A stretch of 26,035 bases of DNA from Balneolales bacterium (GTDB lineage Bacteria > Bacteroidota > Rhodothermia > Balneolales > Natronogracilivirgulaceae). The position numbers were made by a program, and so were the translations under genes. The stretch covers positions 1 to 26,035 of the forward strand of contig SLLW01000241.1 in assembly GCA_007133875.1 (NCBI GenBank), in the 5' to 3' direction. The notes under the pieces are model-generated. The model was not told the DNA's origin, searched no databases, and worked only from the letters and a program-made list of their open reading frames with translations. This document shows, in pieces, positions 7,898 through 16,978 of the stretch. The stretch's first letter is position 1. Every line of letters starts with the position of its first letter.

Positions 7898-9715
7898 GTG
7901 AAGGATCTCTTACAACTTAATCACTACTTCCGGAAGTACAGATGGATTCTTCTGCTGGGATCACTGCTTCTGATTCTGGCAAATTTCTTTCTGATCTGGA
8001 TTCCGATTTACATCCGCCGGACAATGGATGAAATCGAGCGAATCGCGGAGGTCAGGGAGATCCCGTATACCAGTGTGTGGGCAACACTGGTATCACCCGA
8101 AACGGGGTGGTTTCTGGCGGTTAATACCGGATACCTGATCGGAGCGGTGCTGCTTTACGGTTTACTCCTTTTTGCCACACGGCAAACCCTGATCGTCACC
8201 TCACGGAAAATTGAGTTCGATCTGAGAAACGAGGTTTACAACCATCTGCAGAAACTACCCAAAAGTTTTTTTGACAGCAACAAAACCGGTGACATTTACA
8301 CACGGGCGACCGAAGATATCGTTCGGGTAAGAGAGTACTTCGGCCCGGCATTCATGTATACTGTAAATACCTTGTCACGTGCCGGTATCATCATCACCAT
8401 CATGATTATGGTGCATCCGGGCCTGACATTCTGGGCTCTGCTGCCGTTGCCGATCCTTACCATAATGGCTTATTGGGTAAGCCGTTATATCAACCGCCGG
8501 TCCAATGAAATCCAGCAGCAATACGCGATGCTGGCCGGTAAAGTACAGGAGGTCTATTCCAGTGTCCGGTTGATCAAGGCATTTAACCGGGAGGAGTACG
8601 AAAAGGAGCGTTTTTTACGGGAGAGCAAGCGGTATCGCAGAAAAAAGCTGCGTCTGGACTTGGTGGAATCGCTGTTTCACCCCATGTTGCTGTTATTGAT
8701 CGGCCTCTCCATTGTGCTGGTGGTCTGGCAGGGGGGCATTATGGTGATGCAGGGCGTTGTTACGGTCGGAAATATCGCCGAATTCATCATCTACGTGACC
8801 TATCTAACCTGGCCGGTCGCCTCTCTTGGGTATACCCTGAACCTGCTGCAGCGATCGGCGGCATCCAATTCCCGAATTCAGAAATTAATGAACGTTCCTG
8901 TTGAACGGGATGACTATCAATTGCCGGAAGGCAGAACCAACGCACCATCCGGTATCACGGAATTAAAGTGCGATATCACGTTTCGGAATGTCACATTCAC
9001 CTATCCGGGAGCCGATGTTCCGGCCCTTACGAATATTACCATGACGGTAAAGGCAGGGGAGCGGATTGGGATTGTCGGGCGGACCGGAGCGGGGAAAACG
9101 TCACTGGTTCAGTTGCTTCCCAGAGTTTATGACCCCGGGGAAGGGGAAATTTTGATTGACGGGGTCGATATCCGCCACTATGACCTGGCATCCCTTCGCT
9201 CTATTATCGGTTATGTTCCTCAGGAAAGTTTTCTGTTCTCAGAATCACTGGGTGAGAATATCGCTTTTGGCAAGGAGGATGCAACTTCGGAGGAAATCCG
9301 GAAAGCTGCGGAACAGGCAGAAGTTTTGGAAAATATTTTGGAATTTGAGAAAAAATTTGACACTATATTAGGTGAACGGGGGATCACCATTTCAGGAGGA
9401 CAAAAGCAACGTACCAGTATTGCTCGTGCCCTGATTAGAAAGCCTTCTATCCTTATTCTGGATGATTCGTTAAGTGCTGTTGATACCAATACCGAAGATG
9501 CCATTGTTTCGCATCTGGATTCCGATTTTGGAAAAATCACAATGTTTATAATTTGTCATCGTTTGTCTTCACTCAGGCATGTTGACAGAATATACGTTCT
9601 GGACGAGGGTAATATCGTTGAATACGGGTCTCATGATGAGCTAATGACCAGAGATGGCTATTTTGCGAATATGTATCGCAAACAACTCATAGAAGAAGAA
9701 CTTGAAAACATATAA
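7898..9715 (+). CDS. ABC half-exporter with degenerate catalytic site (BmrC/TM287-like)
   Basis: The 605-residue protein has an N-terminal six-helix exporter domain (about residues 1-330) and a C-terminal ATPase domain. Walker A GRTGAGKTS is at 394-402, the signature is SGGQKQR, and the H-loop is ICHRLSS. After Walker B the usual catalytic Glu is replaced by Asp523 (LDDSLSAVD). That change, with an intact SGGQ, is the pattern of the BmrC/TM287-type partner in heterodimeric exporters. Translation starts at GTG 7898, 14 bases after the previous stop. The matching half with an intact LDE is encoded after rnz. Exported substrate unknown; drugs or lipids are typical for the family. Confidence 0.88.
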   Translation: MKDLLQLNHYFRKYRWILLLGSLLLILANFFLIWIPIYIRRTMDEIERIAEVREIPYTSVWATLVSPETGWFLAVNTGYLIGAVLLYGLLLFATRQTLIVTSRKIEFDLRNEVYNHLQKLPKSFFDSNKTGDIYTRATEDIVRVREYFGPAFMYTVNTLSRAGIIITIMIMVHPGLTFWALLPLPILTIMAYWVSRYINRRSNEIQQQYAMLAGKVQEVYSSVRLIKAFNREEYEKERFLRESKRYRRKKLRLDLVESLFHPMLLLLIGLSIVLVVWQGGIMVMQGVVTVGNIAEFIIYVTYLTWPVASLGYTLNLLQRSAASNSRIQKLMNVPVERDDYQLPEGRTNAPSGITELKCDITFRNVTFTYPGADVPALTNITMTVKAGERIGIVGRTGAGKTSLVQLLPRVYDPGEGEILIDGVDIRHYDLASLRSIIGYVPQESFLFSESLGENIAFGKEDATSEEIRKAAEQAEVLENILEFEKKFDTILGERGITISGGQKQRTSIARALIRKPSILILDDSLSAVDTNTEDAIVSHLDSDFGKITMFIICHRLSSLRHVDRIYVLDEGNIVEYGSHDELMTRDGYFANMYRKQLIEEELENI

Positions 9716-9776
9716 TCAAAAAGAGGACTGTTTCGTGTGATAGCGAAATGTCCAAAATATAATTAGAGAGGTTACT

Positions 9777-11006
9777 ATGATTGTAATTCCATTGGGTGTC
9801 TCTTCGGCTACACCCACCGCCGTACGCCACCTGCCTTCGGTTGCGTTATGGAGGGATGGCAATGTTTATTTATTTGATTGTGGTGAAAATGCCCAAATGA
9901 GACTGCTTCAGGCAGGCATCAAGCGATCAAAAGTGGATACTATTTTCATATCCCACATGGATGGAGATCACATATTTGGTCTGTTTGGTCTTCTAAGTAC
10001 CCTTCAGCTTCAACGAAGGGATAAACCATTGTCGATTATCGGCCCGGTCGGCCTGAAAAAAATGATCGATGGTGTTATGTCAGTTACAGAATTGACGATC
10101 GAATTTGATATCAATTATACCGAGATCAAAAAGGATTTCGAGCACCAGGTGGTCCTGGAAGAGGAAGAGTTTTATGTGGAGGCACGTCCGCTTAAGCATA
10201 CCACGTTCTGTATCGGTTATCGGTTGCAGGAGAAAGACAAACCCGGGAAAGTAGACGCTCAGAAAGCACAGGAAGCCGGAATTACGGAAGATGCCCATTT
10301 CAAAGCGCTCAAAGCCGGAGATGATGTCACCCTGGAAGACGGTACCGTCGTCCATTCAGCCGATATTGTCGGAGATCCAAGGCCCGGAGAAAGTTTTGTC
10401 TATGTCACCGATACCGAATTCTGTGAGAACGCCGTCCGGCTGGCGGAAAATGCTACGATTCTTTACCACGAAGCCACTTTCGGAGAACCCCTCAAAGAGA
10501 AAGCGGAAGATACCGGACACTCCAGTGCTCAGGATGCTGCTATCGTGGCCAAAACAGCCAAGGTGGACCGGCTTGTGATCGGGCACTTCTCGGCACGCTA
10601 CTCGAACCAGTTCCTGCTTCTCAAGGAGGCCCGTGGGGTATTTGAAAAAACCTGGCTGGCTTACGAGCTGCGCCCGATTTTTACAAATCCAACACAGGAA
10701 AAGGATATCATCACTCCTCGTGTCGAAATTATCGATCTTAAGGACAAGCGGGCTCAGCGCCCCAAGAAGGAGTTTAAACCTGCTTCCGGTACCCGAAAGC
10801 CCGGATTTAAAAAGAAGCGATTCAAACGGAAACCGGCCAATGCGCGTTATTACAAGGGTAACGATTCCGACAAGCCTCAGCGCCCCCGTTACAATAAGCC
10901 TTACAAAAAGGATGATGCGGATCGTTCACAGTCGAGTCCGCACCGCCCGAGTAAACCGCTACCGATAACCCCTCGAACTCCATTTGATGACTTCGACCGC
11001 TTCTGA
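9777..11006 (+). CDS. rnz: Ribonuclease Z (tRNA 3'-processing) with basic C-terminal tail
   Basis: RNase Z cuts tRNA precursors after the discriminator base. The metallo-beta-lactamase fold is recognisable from the N-terminal GVSSATPT segment, the metal motif at residues 60-65, the GHSSAQDAA segment, LYHEATF and the GHFSARY block near the end of the fold. The metal motif reads HMDGDH where the family normally has HxHxDH, so one His ligand is replaced by Asp62. The catalytic domain ends near residue 325. About 84 further residues are rich in Lys, Arg and Pro, a tail absent from the usual 300-residue enzyme and probably RNA-binding. The gene is preceded by a 61-base gap and overlaps the next ABC gene by 20 bases. 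Confidence 0.9.
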   Translation: MIVIPLGVSSATPTAVRHLPSVALWRDGNVYLFDCGENAQMRLLQAGIKRSKVDTIFISHMDGDHIFGLFGLLSTLQLQRRDKPLSIIGPVGLKKMIDGVMSVTELTIEFDINYTEIKKDFEHQVVLEEEEFYVEARPLKHTTFCIGYRLQEKDKPGKVDAQKAQEAGITEDAHFKALKAGDDVTLEDGTVVHSADIVGDPRPGESFVYVTDTEFCENAVRLAENATILYHEATFGEPLKEKAEDTGHSSAQDAAIVAKTAKVDRLVIGHFSARYSNQFLLLKEARGVFEKTWLAYELRPIFTNPTQEKDIITPRVEIIDLKDKRAQRPKKEFKPASGTRKPGFKKKRFKRKPANARYYKGNDSDKPQRPRYNKPYKKDDADRSQSSPHRPSKPLPITPRTPFDDFDRF

Positions 11007-12795
11007 CAAGCGATCCGGGAACAAAAAATCTGCACAAGGTAAAGCCGTCGACAGCTATCTGATTCGACGGCTTTACTTCTTTCTGGCACCATATAAGTGG
11101 TTTCTGATACTTGCACTGGCTTTTACCCTGGCCGTTGCATTTCTTGGTCCGCTTCGTCCATACCTGACCCAGGTCGCCGTCGATGACTATATCGCCAACC
11201 GCGATATCGAAGGCCTTGGAAAGCTGATGCTGCTGTTTCTCGGCGTGTTGCTGATGGAAACCGCGCTGCTTATTGCCAATACCTATCTCATGCGCTGGAT
11301 AGGACAGGGGGCACTGTACCGGCTTCGGAATACGGTTTTTGAAAAAATCGAAAAGCTCCATATTCAGTTTTTTGACAAGAACCCGATCGGAAAACTGATC
11401 ACCCGGACCACCAGCGATATCGAAGCGCTCAATGACCTGCTCTCCTCCGGCGTGGTGAACATCATTGGTGATCTGTTTCGCATCATCTTTATAATCGGCT
11501 TCATGCTCTCAATGAGCTGGGAACTGTCACTGGTGAGTCTCAGTGTCCTGCCTATTCTGATATACGCCACATTCTGGTTTAAAGCCCGGGTAAGGGTCGC
11601 ATTCCTGAATGTGCGGGATCAGATCGCCCGGCTGCACTCCTTCGTTCAGGAGCATATCAATGGAATGAACATCGTTCAGCTCTTCGGCCGTGGCAAGCGG
11701 GAGTCGGAAAAATTTGAGAAGATCAATAAGGGCCATGCCAATGCGCATATCAGGACAATCTTCTATTTTGCACTGTTTTGGCCGGCGGTGGAAGTGATCG
11801 CATCTCTGGCGATGGCGCTGGTAATCTGGTATGGTGGTGCCCAGGCGCTCTCCGGCGAAGTAACGTTTGGAATCCTGCTCGCCTTTATCCAGTATGTACG
11901 ACAATTTTTTGTGCCCATTCGTGATCTCTCCGAAAAATTCAACACGCTTCAGAGCGCTCTCGCCTCATCAGAACGCATTTTTGAGGTCCTGGACACGAAG
12001 AATGAAATCCCCGATCCCGAAAATCCCGTGACCCCGGAACGTAAAGAGGGACATATCCGCTTTGAAAATGTCTCATTTCGCTATAATGACAGTGAAGGGG
12101 ATGTGCTCAAAGAAGCCAGTTTTGAAGTCAGACCGGGTGAGATCGTGGCCATTGTCGGGGCAACCGGAGCGGGCAAGACAACAATCATCAACCTGCTTAT
12201 GCGGTTTTATGATGTGACCAGTGGCCGGATAACAATTGACGGAGTGGACATCCGTGATATGGGGCACCACCACCTTCATTCCTATTTTGGTTTGGTGTTG
12301 CAGGATAATCTGCTCTTTGCAGGCAGTGTTATGGAGAATATCACACTCGGAAATGATGATATTTCCCACGATCTGGTGAAGAAAACCTCGGAAATGGTAC
12401 AGGCCGATCGTTTCATCAGAAAACTGCCCGGTGGCTACAATCATCGTATATCGGAGCGGGGAGCCAGCCTGTCGATGGGACAGCGACAGTTGATCTGTTT
12501 TGTCAGGGCGCTGGTGTATGACCCCACCATATTGGTACTGGATGAAGCCACCTCAAATGTCGATTCCGACACCGAGTATCTGGTTTCCAAAGCCCTGGAA
12601 ACCATGATGAAAGACCGAACGTCCGTGGTAATCGCCCACCGGCTCTCCACCATTCAGCATGCCGACAAAATCCTGGTGATGCATAAAGGCCGGATTCGGG
12701 AGTCGGGTACCCATCAGGAGCTGATTGCTCAAAAAGATGGTATTTACCGGAGACTGTATGAATTACAATACCGCGAACAGCTGAAAACCGGTTGA
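10987..12795 (+). CDS. ABC half-exporter with intact catalytic site (BmrD/TM288-like)
   Basis: This 602-residue exporter half has N-terminal membrane helices (about residues 30-330) and an ATPase domain with Walker A GATGAGKTT starting at 391, a modified signature LSMGQRQ, Walker B LVLDEATSNVD with catalytic Glu520, and H-loop IAHRLST. The LSxGQ signature plus an intact LDE is the counterpart pattern to the degenerate half upstream, so the two are predicted to form one heterodimer. The ATG at 10987 is preferred over TTG 10984 and lies inside the rnz 3' end. This 20-base overlap implies translational coupling to rnz. A converging phosphatase gene follows. Confidence 0.88.
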   Translation: MTSTASDKRSGNKKSAQGKAVDSYLIRRLYFFLAPYKWFLILALAFTLAVAFLGPLRPYLTQVAVDDYIANRDIEGLGKLMLLFLGVLLMETALLIANTYLMRWIGQGALYRLRNTVFEKIEKLHIQFFDKNPIGKLITRTTSDIEALNDLLSSGVVNIIGDLFRIIFIIGFMLSMSWELSLVSLSVLPILIYATFWFKARVRVAFLNVRDQIARLHSFVQEHINGMNIVQLFGRGKRESEKFEKINKGHANAHIRTIFYFALFWPAVEVIASLAMALVIWYGGAQALSGEVTFGILLAFIQYVRQFFVPIRDLSEKFNTLQSALASSERIFEVLDTKNEIPDPENPVTPERKEGHIRFENVSFRYNDSEGDVLKEASFEVRPGEIVAIVGATGAGKTTIINLLMRFYDVTSGRITIDGVDIRDMGHHHLHSYFGLVLQDNLLFAGSVMENITLGNDDISHDLVKKTSEMVQADRFIRKLPGGYNHRISERGASLSMGQRQLICFVRALVYDPTILVLDEATSNVDSDTEYLVSKALETMMKDRTSVVIAHRLSTIQHADKILVMHKGRIRESGTHQELIAQKDGIYRRLYELQYREQLKTG

Positions 12796-12956
12796 GCCAC
12801 AAGAGCATCAATCCGGCTAATTCCGGACGCTACGCACAGGTTTCCGCAATGACGGGACTCATGCCCGGCAGACGGCTGGTTTGTGAAAGATGTCGATGGT
12901 CCGGGGTATCACAAGCCTCATATTTTGGTTGCCGTGTTACGCAAAGAGCTGCCGGA

Positions 12957-13772
12957 TCAGCCCGGAACCGAGGTAATAAATGAGAGCACATGTTCCGGTG
13001 TGTCGGGCGGCAGACAATAGAACCGGTCGCAATGTACATTCCCATCGTTATATTGCGTCGGATCCCCTTTGGAATAGAGCGCGCTCTGATAACCGGCGGA
13101 CTCCATGATCGCTGCCGGTGCTGCCAGGTCCCAGTAGGCGGTCTTCCGGAAACTGACAAATCCGGTGTTCGGCGCATTCAACGGACTGACGATATTATGT
13201 GACGAATTTGAGGTGCGTTTTACGGTCAGATGTGTCACCTCCTCCAGTTGGCTGCGCAGTGCGGGACGTGCCCCTTTGACGATCAGCGGCATGCGGTTGA
13301 GCCAGCTCATATTACGGTGGATCTCCCGATAATCTTCTAATGAAGTGTACAAACGTGCCCGGATATGAGGGTTACCGAACAATACGACATTACGTTCCGG
13401 TTGATAGAGTATGCCAAAACTGGGTTGTCCGTCTATGCAAATACTGATCAGGACATAGTAATTGAACGAGTTGTCAATAAACTTGCTGGTGCCGTCGATG
13501 GGATCCACAAACCAGGTTGTTTCACAACCGGCCGGATAATTATGTGATTCGAGATCTTCTTCACATACAATCGTTTCTCCCGGAAACGCTCTGGAAATCA
13601 GATCCATCCAGTAGTCACTCATCTGCCGGTCGGCATCGGTGACTCGGGATCCATCCTCTTTGGTATGTACATTAAAACTCCGGTTTCGCTGTTGCGTACG
13701 CAAACGGCGACCTGCTTCTTCCAGATGTGGGTAGAGCCATCGGAATCTTTGGTGGAATTCTTTTTCTGTCAT
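12957..13772 (-). CDS. Inositol-monophosphatase-family phosphatase (HisN/CysQ/SuhB-like)
   Basis: The 271-residue protein has the metal-binding set of this lithium-sensitive phosphatase superfamily: TDAD near residues 45-48, the acidic pair in CEED (71-72), DPIDGT at 90-95, and a C-terminal YWDLAAP block. These residues bind two or three Mg ions and position the phosphate ester. Candidate substrates are histidinol phosphate, 3'(2'),5'-bisphosphate nucleotides and inositol phosphates. The sequence does not separate them, although the FVDPIDGTSKFID form and WDLAA are common in histidinol-phosphatase-like members. It is transcribed alone, converging on the ABC exporter and diverging from the small DUF883-like gene. 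Confidence 0.85.
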   Translation of the reverse strand: MTEKEFHQRFRWLYPHLEEAGRRLRTQQRNRSFNVHTKEDGSRVTDADRQMSDYWMDLISRAFPGETIVCEEDLESHNYPAGCETTWFVDPIDGTSKFIDNSFNYYVLISICIDGQPSFGILYQPERNVVLFGNPHIRARLYTSLEDYREIHRNMSWLNRMPLIVKGARPALRSQLEEVTHLTVKRTSNSSHNIVSPLNAPNTGFVSFRKTAYWDLAAPAAIMESAGYQSALYSKGDPTQYNDGNVHCDRFYCLPPDTPEHVLSFITSVPG

Positions 13773-13888
13773 TCGTTTAGACCGTTTCGGTTTTGCATCC
13801 GGAGCTTTCAGGAAGTATTTTTTTTTATATATTTCCGGGGACAGTTATTAATACCGCAATTCCTATCTACTCACACAGGGCAAATACC

Positions 13889-14131
13889 ATGGAAGAAGAT
13901 AAGATCAAATCAGAAGTAAAAATGGAAGAGATGTCTAAAAAGTTCGATAACTCATATCAGGATGTTATTGAAAAACTGAATGAAGAGAAAGAGCGGCTTG
14001 AGAATGAACTCAGGCACGAATACCGGGCAGCCAGAAAATATGTACGTTCCCACCCCGAAGAGGGACTTGCATACTCCTTTATCGGCGGAATGGTTATAGG
14101 CATCCTGCTTTCAAAGATATTCTCAAGGTAA
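13889..14131 (+). CDS. Small DUF883-like membrane-anchored protein
   Basis: This 80-residue protein has a long charged coiled-coil-like helix rich in Glu and Lys (about residues 1-45). An amphipathic KYVRSHPEEGLAYSF segment follows, then a C-terminal hydrophobic helix of about 15 residues ending in KIFSR. The layout matches the DUF883/ElaB/YqjD proteins, which anchor in the inner membrane by the C-terminus; YqjD and ElaB bind ribosomes in stationary phase in E. coli. Whether this one does is unknown. The start at 13889 is chosen over the open-frame limit at 13793 because the upstream residues do not resemble the family and AGGG lies about nine bases before it. Confidence 0.65.
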   Translation: MEEDKIKSEVKMEEMSKKFDNSYQDVIEKLNEEKERLENELRHEYRAARKYVRSHPEEGLAYSFIGGMVIGILLSKIFSR

Positions 14132-14185
14132 GTAATTGCTGCAGCCTTTTAATACCCGGCAAATCAGCGTATCTTGTCTGCAGAC

Positions 14186-14217
14186 AACGGTTATTCTTTC
14201 GGGAGTAGCCGTTTTTT
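14186..14217 (+). terminator. Rho-independent terminator before prfB
   Basis: AACGGTTA (14186-14193) pairs with TAGCCGTT (14206-14213), eight pairs with one wobble and a 12-base loop, followed by a run ending at T14217 (six Ts from 14212). It lies after the DUF883-like gene and 33 bases before prfB. It therefore either ends the small gene's transcript or acts as an attenuator for prfB. Confidence 0.6.
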
Positions 14218-14250
14218 ATGAACCAACAGATCTTTTAATACAGGTTAGGA

Positions 14251-15367
14251 ATGGCTGAATTAATTTTAAATAGTGAACAGGTGGACCAACTGCTGCAGCG
14301 CGTGGATGCGTTGAGGAGGTATCTTTGACTACGATAACCGAAAAGAACGCATAAGAGAACTCGAGTATAAGGCTCAGCAACCCGGGTTCTGGGATGATGC
14401 CGATCAGGCCCAAAAGCTTATGAAAGACCTCAACCTTGAAAAATCCTGGGTGGAGAAGTGGGATAAACTCGATGAACGCCGGCAGAATATCATACTGTTC
14501 CGCGAGATCATTGCAGAAGGTGATGATGTCACCGAGGATTTTAATCAGGAAATTCTCCAGCTCCGGAAAGAGGTGGAAGACCTGGAATTCAAAAACATGC
14601 TGGATGATCCCGATGATCAGCGTGATGCCTTGCTGACGATCAACCCGGGCGCAGGTGGTACCGAAAGCCAGGATTGGGCGGAGATGCTTTATCGCATGTA
14701 TGTTCGCTGGTGTGACCAGAATGATATGGATGCCACGGTTTTGGAGTATCAGCCCGGAGAGGTGGCCGGCATAAAAAGCGCCACCATCGAAATAAAGGGA
14801 AACTTTGCATACGGGTATCTGAAAGCAGAAAATGGCGTCCACAGGCTCGTACGTATCTCGCCCTTTGACAGTAATGCCCGCCGTCACACATCTTTTGGTT
14901 CGGTTTTTGTCACCCCGATCATTGATAACGAGATTGAGATCGATATCAATCCGGACGATGTCGAACTTCAGCGCTTTCATGCCGGTGGAAAAGGCGGCCA
15001 GAATGTCAACAAGGTGGAGACCGGTGTCAGACTTATATGGACCGGGGAACTTTCCAACGGTAAAAAAGAGCGTGTTGTGGCTGAGTGTCAGCAGGAGCGG
15101 TCCCAGATGCAGAACCGGGAAAAAGCGATGGTAATGCTCAAATCACGCATCTATGATCATGAAAAACGGATCAAAGAGGAAGCAAAAGATGCCCTGGAAA
15201 GTACAAAAATGAAAAATGAATGGGGCTCGCAAATTCGATCCTATGTATTTCATCCCTATAATATGGTCAAAGATCACCGAACCGGCTATGAAACATCCAA
15301 TGTAGATTCCGTGATGGACGGTGAAATTGACGAATTTATTAAAGCTTATCTGATGTCTGATGCCTGA
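14251..15367 (+). CDS. prfB: Peptide chain release factor 2, with programmed +1 frameshift
   Basis: RF2 recognises UGA and UAA stop codons and triggers peptide release. Reading starts at ATG 14251 for 25 codons and meets an in-frame TGA at 14326-14328. Skipping T14326 continues in the +1 frame from GAC 14327 to the stop at 15367, giving about 371 residues. The shift site is the classical one: an internal Shine-Dalgarno AGGAGG (14314-14319), TAT, then CTT TGA C. RF2 thus regulates its own synthesis, since low RF2 favours shifting at UGA. Downstream are the SPF stop-codon-recognition tripeptide (RISPFDS) and the catalytic GGQ ([10 protein letters not shown]). A simple ORF call would start at 14420 and miss the N-terminus. 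It overlaps nadB by 8 bases. Confidence 0.96.
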
Positions 15368-16946
15368 AAATTTTGACTTCCTGGTACTGGGTAGTGGTGG
15401 TGCGGGGCTTTCGTATGCATTGCGCGTCGCCAAATATGGTTCGGTTGCAATTGTAACAAAAAAAGATTCCGCCGAATCCAACACCAATTATGCCCAGGGT
15501 GGTCTGGCCAGCGTTGTTGATAAGGAGGACCGATTTGAGGATCACATTGAGGATACACTCATCGCCGGGGCAGGACTCTGCAGGCCGGAAGTTGTTGAGA
15601 TGGTGGTCCGCAGCGGACCGGATGTGATTCGTGAATTGCTTGACTGGGGAGCCCGGTTCAGCAACGTGGATGGAACACTTGACCTTGGGCGCGAGGGAGG
15701 ACACTCGCGCAAACGGATTGTGCATGCCGCCGACCGGACCGGAAAAGAGATTGAACGGGCACTGTTATCTGCACTTGATAAGCACCCCAATATCACGGTG
15801 ATGGAACACCATTTTGCCCTTGAACTGATTACCGAGCACCATCTGGGGCAAAAAGTCACCCGCCATTCCACGGATACCCACTGTTATGGAGCCTATATCT
15901 TTGATATCCGTTCCGGCAAGGTGGAAACCATCCGGGCAAGGGCAACGCTTATTGCAACTGGTGGGGTCGGACAGGTCTATCAGCATACAACCAATCCTAC
16001 TATTGCTACCGGTGACGGGATTGCTATGGCGTATCGGGCCAAAGCCCATATTGCCAATATGGAATTCATGCAATTTCATCCCACCTCCCTGAATATACCC
16101 GAGGCGAACTCCTTTCTTATATCCGAAGCGGTTCGGGGCAAAGGGGGGATCCTGAGAACGAGGGATGGCCGGACCTTTATGGGCGATTATGATGAAAGAG
16201 CAGAGTTGGCTCCCCGCGATATCGTCGCACGGGCTATTGACGAAGAGTTAAAAAAGACAGGAGAAGACAGCGTCTATCTTGATGTAACCCATATTGATAG
16301 AGATGTTATTCTGGAACATTTTCCTACCATTACCGAGACTTGCCGCAAGTTTGGAGTCGATGTTACAAAAGAGTGGATTCCGGTGGTGCCAGCAGCACAT
16401 TATCTCTGTGGAGGAGTGTTGACTGATATAGACGGGCGAACATCCATCAGCGGTCTTTTTTGTGCCGGAGAAGCATCTTGTACCGGCCTTCACGGGGCAA
16501 ACCGCCTGGCTTCGAACAGTCTGCTTGAAGCGATTGTTTTTTCAAAACGAGCAGCTATGGCATCGGCGGAGTATATTCAGGGACAATCAGAGCTTCCGGC
16601 CATTCCGGATTGGGATGACAGTGGGACCGTAAATGCCGAAGAGGCAATTTTGCTGTCACACAATCAGCAAGAACTCCAAAAGGTTATGTGGGATTACGTA
16701 GGAATTGTTCGAAGTAATTTACGTTTGGAGCGCGCGTTTCGCCGTTCGCATCTCCTGTACGAAGAGACGGAAGATTATTACCAGAGAACCAGGGTCAGTG
16801 TACCACTGTGTGAGTTGCGAAATATCATCGCAAATGCCTATTTAATTATCCAGTGTGCTATGAAACGTAAAGAGAGCAGGGGGCTTCACTATACAACAGA
16901 TTATCCCAAACCCGTTACAAGTGAAAAACATGACACCATAATCTGA
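15360..16946 (+). CDS. nadB: L-aspartate oxidase (NAD biosynthesis)
   Basis: NadB oxidises L-aspartate to iminoaspartate, which NadA condenses with dihydroxyacetone phosphate to quinolinate. The 528-residue flavoprotein has the FAD-binding GSGGAG at 11-16 and the [10 protein letters not shown] segment. Further on come the EGGHS and [10 protein letters not shown] blocks, EFMQFHPTS, and a C-terminal AAHYLCGGV ... [12 protein letters not shown] region, all typical of NadB and separating it from fumarate reductase or SdhA. It starts inside the last codons of prfB (8-base overlap), so translation is likely coupled. No nadA or nadC is seen in the window. Confidence 0.96.
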   Translation: MPENFDFLVLGSGGAGLSYALRVAKYGSVAIVTKKDSAESNTNYAQGGLASVVDKEDRFEDHIEDTLIAGAGLCRPEVVEMVVRSGPDVIRELLDWGARFSNVDGTLDLGREGGHSRKRIVHAADRTGKEIERALLSALDKHPNITVMEHHFALELITEHHLGQKVTRHSTDTHCYGAYIFDIRSGKVETIRARATLIATGGVGQVYQHTTNPTIATGDGIAMAYRAKAHIANMEFMQFHPTSLNIPEANSFLISEAVRGKGGILRTRDGRTFMGDYDERAELAPRDIVARAIDEELKKTGEDSVYLDVTHIDRDVILEHFPTITETCRKFGVDVTKEWIPVVPAAHYLCGGVLTDIDGRTSISGLFCAGEASCTGLHGANRLASNSLLEAIVFSKRAAMASAEYIQGQSELPAIPDWDDSGTVNAEEAILLSHNQQELQKVMWDYVGIVRSNLRLERAFRRSHLLYEETEDYYQRTRVSVPLCELRNIIANAYLIIQCAMKRKESRGLHYTTDYPKPVTSEKHDTII

Positions 16947-16978
16947 AGGATCTGTAAAAAAAGCCAGGGAGATCAGCT

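Noticed and set aside
12811..12826. TCCGG-CTAATT-CCGGA hairpin between convergent genes as a terminator
   Set aside because: Only five pairs and no T tract on either strand.
12792..12983. Plus-strand 63-residue frame with a CxxC-like segment after the second ABC gene
   Set aside because: It starts with TTG at the stop of the exporter gene, runs into the antisense of the phosphatase gene, and has no ribosome site or recognisable domain.
14216..14980. 254-residue minus-strand frame inside prfB
   Set aside because: It lies wholly antisense to well-supported RF2 sequence; its composition is that of a shadow frame.
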